DNA of 6,572 nucleotides from an uncultured Spirochaetaceae bacterium (lineage in GTDB: Bacteria; Spirochaetota; Spirochaetia; Treponematales; Treponemataceae), in the NCBI GenBank assembly GCA_902796985.1, contig CADBRC010000048.1:1-6572 (forward strand), read 5' to 3'. Shown in pieces: positions 1 to 5,052 of this stretch (the stretch's first letter is position 1; each line of letters starts with the position of its first letter). A program made the translations under genes and the position numbers. The notes under the pieces were generated by a model that was given only the letters and a program-made list of their open reading frames with translations, had not been told where the DNA came from and did no database searches.

Positions 1-2313
1 CAGCCGTCAGGGCCGGGCATTACCAGGGAGCTCAAAAGCCAGGTCCGCCGCTGGGATCCGGAAGGGAACGCCGCCGTCACGATAGGCTCGAATTTCATGG
101 CGGGTGAGGGCGCGCAGGAATGCGCGAAGTACCTGGACGCGGCAGGCTACAACTATCTGGAGCGCCTGTTTGAGGATCATCACGCCAGATACCCGGACTG
201 GAAGATATACGGCAGCGAGACTTCTTCTACCGTACAGAGCCGGGGGGTATACCACTTTCCGCTTTCGCACCGCCTCTTGACCCATGCGGACTTGCAGTGC
301 TCCACGCTGGGGAACTGCTCGACCAACTGGGGGGCTTCAGACAGCTCTTTTGTCGTGACTGCCTACCGCGACCGCCCCTTCGTGATGGGACAGTTCATCT
401 GGACGGGCTGGGACTACATCGGCGAGCCGACCCCTTACCAGACCAAGAACTCCTACTTCGGGCAGGTCGATACGGCGGGATTCGCAAAGGACACCTTCTA
501 CGTCTACAAGGCGGGATGGACGGACTGGCGGAAGGATCCCTTTGTCCGCATTGCGCCCTGCTGGGACTTCAACGAGGGGCAGCTTGTGGACATCCGCGCC
601 TACTCCAACGCTCCTGTGATACGGATTTTCGTTAACGGCGAACAGGCCGCCGAATTCCGCCGCGACCCGCTCACGATGCAGGACCTGGGGCCGGGCGTGC
701 AGCTACCGTATCATGCGGGCGAGATAACCGCTGTCGCGTATGACGATGAAGACAGGGAGATTGCCCGGGATACGCGGCGGAGCTTCGGCGATGCGGCGGT
801 GCTCGTCATGACGGAAGAGACCGGAAACGAGACGGTGGGAGGCTGCCTCCGCTTCTTTGACATATCCGCCGTGGACGCAGACGGGAAGGGGTGCGAGAAC
901 GCCCGGAACCTCGTTTCGGTGCGGGTATCCGGGGCTGCCCGGCTTGAGGGGCTGGATAACGGCGACAGCACTGACTATGACGAGTACAGGCCGGAGGACG
1001 GCAGGACGCATACCCGCCGCCTGTTCTCGGGCCGGCTCCTTGCGATTGTCAGGACGGACAGTCCCGGTGCGGACTTTACGGTTGCAGCCTCGAGCGCGGG
1101 GCTTGAGAGGGCTGCCCTTGTCTTCCGTCAGGGCAGTGCTCTTGCCGGGCAGACCCCGGACGATTCCTGCTTCCTGGAGCCAGCGGCATACGTTCCCGTC
1201 CGCAAGATAGGACTCTCCTGTACGGGCGGGGGGCAGACGCTTTCCCTGGAGACAAAGGAAGCGGTCTTGTCCGCTACAGTCTTCCCGCCGGATGCGAGTG
1301 ACAGGAGCCTCTCATGGAAAGCAGTTGATGCGGACGGTGTGGAAAGCCTTTCCGTCCGCATCGAGCCGTCTGCTGACGGGCTTTCTGCGTGGCTGGTCGC
1401 GGAGGAAGACGGGGACTTCCGCATTGTCTGTTCGGCGGACAATGGAAGGGGGCACCCCGAGGTTCTGAGCGAACTGGAGTTCTCCGTGACGGGGCTGGGA
1501 AAAAAGGCCCTGAATCCTTATGCCTTCGTCTACGGCTGCCGCTGCACGCGTCCCGGAAACGTGAAGCTTTCGTTTGACGGGGGGCTCTTCGCGGACGAGG
1601 GCCGGTCGGTTTACACCTTTGACCGCGTTGACTTCGGCAAGGACGGGGCGGACTGCATGACCGTACCGATCTTCTGGTGGAACGAGGAGATTCCTCTTGA
1701 GATATGGGACGGAACGCCGGAAGAGGGACGGCTGCTGTTTAAAGGCGAATACAGGGCAAAGAGCGTCTACAACGTCTACAGCCCCAACACCTTCCCGCTT
1801 TCCCGCCGCCTCTTCGGCATGCACAGCATCTCCTTCGTTACCTTCGACAAGCTTTCCCTGCACGGCTTTTCCTGTCCCGTTACGGGCAAGGCGGGGGCCC
1901 GGCTCTGTGCCGCCGATGCGGACAGCATCACCGGGGACAAGTTCCAGAGGGAAGACGACGGTTCCGTCATGGGCATCGGCAACAACGTCTCGCTCGTGTT
2001 CTCATCGATGGACTTCGGAAACTTCGGAGGCGGGGCTCCGGAAAACCTGACGGTGGAAGGCTTTGCCCGTTCTGCCAATACAATCCGCCTCGTCATTACG
2101 GCGGCGGACGGCAGCCAGTTCTCGCAGAACCTGGAGTTTCCGTCCGGCCCGGATGCCGTGGCTGGCGGCCCGCAGTCTGGCGGGAACGGCGGAAGCTGGG
2201 TGAAGAGGACGTACGGCCTGACCGGGCTGGGGAAGAAACTCGGCGTGACCGAGGTCGCCTTCATCTTCCTGCCGGGGAGCGACTTTGACTTTCGGGGCTT
2301 CCAGTTCACCTGA
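1..2313 (+). CDS. Glycoside hydrolase family 2 beta-galactosidase-type enzyme, 3' part (5' end outside window)
   Basis: This is the C-terminal 770 residues of a multidomain GH2 enzyme that would hydrolyse beta-galactosides or related beta-glycosides. The frame is open from base 1, so no start is called. Residues 1-172 are the end of the catalytic TIM barrel: GSETSS carries the predicted nucleophile Glu73 (bases 217-219), followed by QSRGVYHFP and the family signature GQFIWTGWDYIGEPTPY (130-146). The acid/base Glu would lie upstream and is not visible. Next come a DUF4982-like beta domain (about 180-250, with SNAPVIRIFVNGEQ), a GH2 C5-like domain (about 265-365, with LEGLDNGDSTDYDEY), an Ig-like domain (about 400-498) and two related C-terminal beta domains (about 505-625 and 635-770) resembling the CBM6-like repeats of clostridial GH2 enzymes. 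There is no C-terminal anchor. Secretion cannot be judged without the N-terminus. The family call is secure; the exact substrate is inferred. Confidence 0.93.
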   Translation, partial: QPSGPGITRELKSQVRRWDPEGNAAVTIGSNFMAGEGAQECAKYLDAAGYNYLERLFEDHHARYPDWKIYGSETSSTVQSRGVYHFPLSHRLLTHADLQCSTLGNCSTNWGASDSSFVVTAYRDRPFVMGQFIWTGWDYIGEPTPYQTKNSYFGQVDTAGFAKDTFYVYKAGWTDWRKDPFVRIAPCWDFNEGQLVDIRAYSNAPVIRIFVNGEQAAEFRRDPLTMQDLGPGVQLPYHAGEITAVAYDDEDREIARDTRRSFGDAAVLVMTEETGNETVGGCLRFFDISAVDADGKGCENARNLVSVRVSGAARLEGLDNGDSTDYDEYRPEDGRTHTRRLFSGRLLAIVRTDSPGADFTVAASSAGLERAALVFRQGSALAGQTPDDSCFLEPAAYVPVRKIGLSCTGGGQTLSLETKEAVLSATVFPPDASDRSLSWKAVDADGVESLSVRIEPSADGLSAWLVAEEDGDFRIVCSADNGRGHPEVLSELEFSVTGLGKKALNPYAFVYGCRCTRPGNVKLSFDGGLFADEGRSVYTFDRVDFGKDGADCMTVPIFWWNEEIPLEIWDGTPEEGRLLFKGEYRAKSVYNVYSPNTFPLSRRLFGMHSISFVTFDKLSLHGFSCPVTGKAGARLCAADADSITGDKFQREDDGSVMGIGNNVSLVFSSMDFGNFGGGAPENLTVEGFARSANTIRLVITAADGSQFSQNLEFPSGPDAVAGGPQSGGNGGSWVKRTYGLTGLGKKLGVTEVAFIFLPGSDFDFRGFQFT

Positions 2314-2350
2314 GCCAGTGCAAAAGTCGGTTACTTTTTGCACTGGCTCA
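2311..2350. repeat. 15-bp perfect inverted repeat overlapping the GH2 stop codon
   Basis: The arms are 2311-2325 (TGAGCCAGTGCAAAA) and 2336-2350, perfectly complementary, with a 10-base loop. The GH2 stop codon TGA is the first three bases of the left arm. The only T-run (2335-2339) lies in the right arm rather than after the stem, so this is not a textbook intrinsic terminator, although the hairpin could still stop or protect the GH2 message at its 3' end. Confidence 0.75.
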
Positions 2351-2390
2351 CGAGGGCCTCATTGCATTACGGCCCTCGCAGGTTAATTTT
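2351..2390 (+). terminator. Possible Rho-independent terminator of the GH2 gene
   Basis: CGAGGGCC (2351-2358) pairs with GGCCCTCG (2371-2378) around a 12-base loop. After the GC-rich stem comes CAGGTTAATTTT, a modest U-rich tail on the plus strand. Of the three stacked hairpins, this one best fits the stem-plus-U-tail pattern for transcription leaving the GH2 gene. The tail is interrupted, so efficiency is uncertain. Confidence 0.45.
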
Positions 2391-2393
2391 GCC

Positions 2394-2427
2394 CAGTTTC
2401 AAAAGTCCGTCTGGACTTTTGAAACTG
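2394..2427. repeat. 15-bp perfect inverted repeat with a 4-base loop
   Basis: CAGTTTCAAAAGTCC (2394-2408) and its exact complement (2413-2427) are separated by only GTCT. The stem is as long and perfect as the one at 2311-2350 and shares its core CAAAAGTC. No T-run follows on either strand, so a simple terminator role is unlikely. The same motif family at both edges of the block suggests a paired repeat (REP-doublet-like) arrangement. Confidence 0.75.
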
Positions 2428-2461
2428 CTTCACCTGAGCGGGGTGAGGACCTGTAAAAGTT

Positions 2462-2475
2462 CTGTAAGCTTACAG
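2462..2475. repeat. 14-bp perfect palindrome CTGTAAGCTTACAG
   Basis: CTGTAAG is followed directly by CTTACAG without a spacer. A two-fold symmetric site of this size could be bound by a dimeric regulator of the lipoprotein gene starting 129 bp downstream. A second CTGTAA at 2451-2456 could pair with the same right half. Nothing identifies a protein that would bind it, and chance is possible. Confidence 0.3.
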
Positions 2476-2496
2476 CATCGCATTTTTCGAGGTTCC

Positions 2497-2552
2497 AAAA
2501 AAAAATACGCCGGAATTAAAAATTTCTCCAAACGTTATGTTTTAACTCCGGC
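2497..2552 (-). terminator. Terminator-like hairpin with U-tract reading leftward
   Basis: On the minus strand, GCCGGAGTTAAAA (from 2552 to 2540) pairs over 13 positions with TTTTAATTCCGGC (2521 to 2509). One position is a G-U pair in minus-strand RNA but an A-C mismatch in plus-strand RNA, which supports the minus orientation. A run of nine T (2505 to 2497) follows three bases after the stem. This is the shape of an intrinsic terminator, although the stem half next to the loop is AT-rich and the loop is 18 bases. No minus-strand gene ends nearby: the closest is glnA, more than 300 bp upstream in that direction, which has its own terminator. It may therefore be a backup stop or end an antisense RNA across the lipoprotein gene. 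Confidence 0.45.
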
Positions 2553-2566
2553 AATTCCGCTATCAT
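2541..2566 (+). promoter_or_regulatory. Weak candidate promoter for the small lipoprotein gene
   Basis: TATCAT (2561-2566) resembles a -10 box about 38 bp before the start codon, with TTTAAC (2541-2546) upstream as a poor -35 at a short 14-base spacing. The AT-rich DNA and the distance to the gene fit, but the boxes and spacing are far from ideal. The right arm of the hairpin at 2509-2552 overlaps the -35 region. Confidence 0.22.
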
Positions 2567-2603
2567 CGGCCTCAACTTAAACAACAAAAAGTGAGGTATC
2601 TGT

Positions 2604-2777
2604 ATGAAGTGCATTAAGAAAGTTTTGGAAGTCATCGCATTCGCGGCCGTTGTGGCGTTGCCGTTTACTGGATGCCAGCCGGCCACGGATGAGCAGGTCA
2701 CGGAAGAGGAGCTTGAGCTTGAGGCTGCCGAGCTGGGCCGCTATGCTGAGGATCACGTAAAGGTTCTTGAACAATAG
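2604..2777 (+). CDS. Small predicted lipoprotein, 57 residues, function unknown
   Basis: I do not recognise this protein. It starts at ATG 2604 with a good ribosome-binding site (GAGG, 2593-2596, 7 bases upstream) and ends with TAG at 2775-2777. The N-terminus is a classic lipoprotein signal: basic MKCIKK, a hydrophobic stretch (residues 7-22), then FTGC with Cys24 as the predicted lipidated residue. Phe at -3 is unusual for Escherichia but tolerated in spirochaetal lipoboxes. The mature part is only 34 residues and strongly acidic (11 Asp/Glu against one Arg and one Lys), and is probably a single amphipathic helix. The size recalls entericidin-type lipoproteins, but I see no sequence match. 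It converges on glnA, whose stop codon lies 108 bp away. Signal, ribosome-binding site and lipobox together make a real gene likely; the function is open. Confidence 0.72.
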   Translation: MKCIKKVLEVIAFAAVVALPFTGCQPATDEQVTEEELELEAAELGRYAEDHVKVLEQ

Positions 2778-2778
2778 G

Positions 2779-2811
2779 GACAGGCTTTGCCGCTGCGGCG
2801 ATGCTCCTGTC
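2779..2811 (+). terminator. Hairpin directly after the lipoprotein stop codon
   Basis: GACAGG (2779-2784) pairs with CCTGTC (2806-2811), and an inner stem TTGCC/GGCGA (2787-2791 with 2797-2801, including one G-U) can stack within it. It begins one base after the TAG of the lipoprotein gene, the expected place for a 3' end structure. No T-run follows on the plus strand, so it may protect the 3' end rather than stop transcription by itself. Confidence 0.35.
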
Positions 2812-2825
2812 GTTCGGGACGCGCC

Positions 2826-2870
2826 AAAAAGTTATCCGGGACATTCCGAATTACCGTCCGGAACGTCCCG
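2826..2870 (-). terminator. Rho-independent terminator of glnA
   Basis: On the minus strand, CGGGACGTTCCG (2870 to 2859) pairs with CGGAATGTCCCG (2848 to 2837) over 12 positions, with one G-U pair and a 10-base loop. TTTTT follows at 2830 to 2826 after six bases. The structure begins 15 bases after the glnA stop codon. In plus-strand RNA the G-U becomes an A-C mismatch and no T-run follows, so the orientation fits glnA and not the convergent lipoprotein gene. Confidence 0.72.
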
Positions 2871-2885
2871 AATTGCCGCTGTCTG

Positions 2886-4982
2886 CTACTTCATGAACAG
2901 GAGGTCTTCGTAAGAGGGATAGGGCTGGTAGTCCTCGCCCAGGAGCGGCTCGATTTCGTCGGCAACGGCACGGGCCGCGGCCATGGCGGGAAGTACCGAG
3001 TCGGCGTAGGCACGGGCAACGGCCATGCAGTCACCGGCTTTTTCGGCGGCATCATGGCGGCGGGCCAGCTCCTCTTCCTTGAGCGAGAGCTCTATCGTCA
3101 GCGTATCCAGGCGGGACAGGAGTGAGGTGAGGGCGGACCCCTTCGCCCCGCTGACGGTGGCCTTAAGGTTTGCCGCCGTTCCGGCCAGCACCTGCATGTA
3201 CTTGAATGCAGACGGCAGGATGTCCTTGTTTATCATCTCAAGCATTACACCCACTTCGATGTTCAGTACCTTCGAATACTTCTCCAGCTTTATCTCGTAG
3301 TGGTCGGCCATCTCATCTTTGGTGTATACCCCCATCTCAGTAAAGAGTGTGATGTTCTTCGCATCCAGGTAGCGGGTCATGGCATCGGGGAGGGTGCGCA
3401 GGTTCAGGAGGCCCCGCTTCTCTGCTTCTTGTATCCATGCCTCATCGTAGCCGTTGCCGTTGAATATGATTCTCCAGTGGGCGGTTATCTCCCGCTTTAT
3501 GAGGGCCTGCAGCGCAGAGTTGAAGTCATCTGCCTTTTCAAGCTCGTCGGCAAAGGACTTGAGTGTGTTGGCGACCATCGCATTTATCGTCGTATTGGGG
3601 CCCGCGATTGACAGGCTGGATCCAACCGAGCGGAACTCGAACTTGTTTCCCGTAAAGGCGAAGGGGCTGGTCCTGTTGCGGTCGGTAGAGTCCCTCGGAA
3701 TCGGGGGCAGCACATCCACGCCGATCGTCATCTTGGACTTCTTCTTGTTGTCGTAGGGGGTCCCGTTCTTGATGGACTCCAGCACGGCAAGCAGCTCATC
3801 GCCCACATACATCGAAATGATGGCCGGCGGGGCTTCGTAGCCGCCGAGCCTGTGGTCGTTTCCGGCGGAGGCGACGGAGATGCGGAGAAGGTCCTGGTTC
3901 TCATCGACAGACTTGATGATGGCGGTCAGGAAGAGGAGGAACTGGGCGTTCTTTTCGGGGGTCGCACCCGGCTCCAGAAGGTTCTCGCCCTCATTGGTGG
4001 ACATGGACCAGTTGTTGTGCTTGCCCGACCCGTTCACACCGGCAAAGGGCTTCTCGTGCAGGAGGCAGACCATACCGTGTTTGCGGGCGACCTTCTTCAT
4101 CAGCTCCATTGTCAGCTGGTTCTGGTCGGTGGAAAGGTTTGTCGTCGTGAATATCGGGGCCATCTCGTGCTGGGCGGGTGCAGCCTCATTGTGTTCGGTC
4201 TTGGAGTAGATGCCGTACTTCCAGAGGGTCTCGTTCAGATCTTCCATGTACTCGACGATGCGGGGCTTGAGCGCGGCGAAGTACTGGTCGTCCATCTCCT
4301 GCCCCTTGCTCGGCTTTGAGCCGAAGAGGGTGCGGCCCGTCATGCGCAGGTCCTTCCTCTGGTTGTAGAGCTTTTCGTCCACGAGAAAGTACTCCTGCTC
4401 CGGCCCGACCGTCGTCGTGATGTGGGTCGCCCCTGTGTTGCCGAAGAGGCGGAGGATGCGCAGGCCCTGCTTGTTGAGTGCCTCCATGGAACGCAGGAGG
4501 GGAGTCTTCTTGTCCAGCGCCTCGCCCGTGTATGAGCAGTAGGCCGTCGGAATGCAGAGGGTATGCTCCTTGATGAACGGATATGACGTGGGATCCCAAA
4601 CCGTGTAGCCCCGGGCCTCGTAGGTGTCACGGCTGCCGCCGGAGGGGAAGGAGGACGCGTCAGGCTCGCCCTTGACCAGCTCCTTGCCGCTGAAGGACAT
4701 GATGACGGACCCGTCGTCCTGGGGCGTGATGAAGCTGTCGTGCTTTTCTGCCGTGATGCCCGTCAGGGGCTGGAACCAGTGGGTGAAGTGCGTTGCACCG
4801 TTTTCGATCGCCCACTCCTTCATCGCATGGGCGACCTCATTGGCCTCGTCCAGGTTCAGCGGCTCGCCGGTGTCCAGCGTTCGTTTCAATGCCTTGAAGC
4901 TGTCCTTGGGAAGCTTCTCCTTCATCACTTTCTGGTTGAACACCAGGCTTGCGAACATTTCCGGAACATTTATCTTGGCCAT
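2886..4982 (-). CDS. glnN: Glutamine synthetase type III (GSIII)
   Basis: This cytoplasmic enzyme condenses glutamate and ammonia to glutamine using ATP, the main entry of ammonia into metabolism. At 698 residues it has the length typical of GSIII; types I and II are much shorter. Family marks run in order: the GSIII N-terminal region (SSFPSGGSRDTYEARGYTVWD near 110-130), metal-binding GPEQEYF (193-199, Glu195 and Glu197), HEKPFAGVNGSGKHNNW (309-325, the HxxxNGSGxH type loop), GNDHRLGGYEAPP (374-386), and NRTSPFAFTGNKFEFR (436-451) with ATP/substrate arginines and Glu449. The C-terminal GSIII extension reaches YEDLLFMK. The ATG at 4982 has a strong GGAG (4989-4992) six bases upstream. The gene follows purF by 70 bp and ends in its own terminator. 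No frameshift or missing key residue is seen. It may be annotated glnA or glnN; GSIII identity is firm. Confidence 0.96.
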   Translation of the reverse strand: MAKINVPEMFASLVFNQKVMKEKLPKDSFKALKRTLDTGEPLNLDEANEVAHAMKEWAIENGATHFTHWFQPLTGITAEKHDSFITPQDDGSVIMSFSGKELVKGEPDASSFPSGGSRDTYEARGYTVWDPTSYPFIKEHTLCIPTAYCSYTGEALDKKTPLLRSMEALNKQGLRILRLFGNTGATHITTTVGPEQEYFLVDEKLYNQRKDLRMTGRTLFGSKPSKGQEMDDQYFAALKPRIVEYMEDLNETLWKYGIYSKTEHNEAAPAQHEMAPIFTTTNLSTDQNQLTMELMKKVARKHGMVCLLHEKPFAGVNGSGKHNNWSMSTNEGENLLEPGATPEKNAQFLLFLTAIIKSVDENQDLLRISVASAGNDHRLGGYEAPPAIISMYVGDELLAVLESIKNGTPYDNKKKSKMTIGVDVLPPIPRDSTDRNRTSPFAFTGNKFEFRSVGSSLSIAGPNTTINAMVANTLKSFADELEKADDFNSALQALIKREITAHWRIIFNGNGYDEAWIQEAEKRGLLNLRTLPDAMTRYLDAKNITLFTEMGVYTKDEMADHYEIKLEKYSKVLNIEVGVMLEMINKDILPSAFKYMQVLAGTAANLKATVSGAKGSALTSLLSRLDTLTIELSLKEEELARRHDAAEKAGDCMAVARAYADSVLPAMAAARAVADEIEPLLGEDYQPYPSYEDLLFMK

Positions 4983-5052
4983 AATTTTCTCCTTTTGCTT
5001 TGGGGGCGCAGTGCGCGCAACCCCAGGCCTCCATTGTTTTGGGGCGAGGACA
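4983..5052 (-). promoter_or_regulatory. purF-glnN intergenic leader with hairpin and duplicated ribosome-binding segment
   Basis: The 70-base gap contains a GC-rich hairpin (5001-5025): TGGGG and GCGC pair with GCGC and CCCCA around a 5-base loop, with a 2-base bulge. It ends 8 bases before the GGAG of glnN. The segment CCCCAAAACAATGGAG at 5044-5029 is nearly repeated 38 bases later as CCCCAAAGCAAAAGGAG at 5005-4989, each ending in a Shine-Dalgarno-like GGAG. The central TGGGG can pair with either upstream or downstream CCCCA, so two exclusive folds are possible. No U-tract follows the hairpin, so it is not an obvious attenuator. I see no clear promoter here; read-through from purF is the simplest source of transcription. 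Confidence 0.4.

Larger units (their letters stand above)
2305..2439. repeat. Candidate MITE- or REP-like palindromic element flanked by an 11-bp direct repeat
   Basis: TTCACCTGAGC occurs exactly at 2305-2315 and 2429-2439. The 113 bases between them (2316-2428) begin with CAGTGCAAAAGTC and end with GACTTTTGAAACTG plus one base. These ends are imperfect inverted repeats of each other (CAGT, one or two bases, CAAAAGTC). Each end is also one arm of its own hairpin, and a third, smaller hairpin sits between them. The first direct-repeat copy contains the last two codons and stop of the GH2 gene. Flanking direct repeats plus terminal inverted repeats are what a short non-autonomous insertion leaves behind. 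No transposase is present, and a stack of transcription terminators is the alternative. Confidence 0.45.

Noticed and set aside
1312..1863. A 183-codon minus-strand frame inside the GH2 gene
   Set aside because: It is the shadow of the GH2 reading frame, whose domain pattern continues through this part without a break.
2311..2475. Considered as a CRISPR array because of repeated AAAAGT-containing units
   Set aside because: Repeats are palindromic, unequal in length and spacing (79 and 54 bases), and there are no uniform spacers or cas genes.
2604..2777. Assigning the small lipoprotein to the entericidin family
   Set aside because: Only the size and lipoprotein nature agree; the mature sequence shows no match to entericidins that I can recognise.
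2787..3125. A 112-codon plus-strand frame starting after the lipoprotein gene
   Set aside because: It runs antisense into the conserved C-terminus of GSIII, has no ribosome-binding site and no recognisable protein features.
4837..5034. A 65-codon minus-strand frame starting at ATG 5034 in the purF-glnN gap
   Set aside because: It has no Shine-Dalgarno sequence and mostly overlaps the glnN coding region out of frame. The glnN start has a much better ribosome-binding site.
4983..5052. Considered as a glutamine riboswitch (glnA RNA type)
   Set aside because: The sequence is short and I could not see the conserved motif of the known glutamine-binding RNAs. The hairpin alone is not enough to claim a riboswitch.
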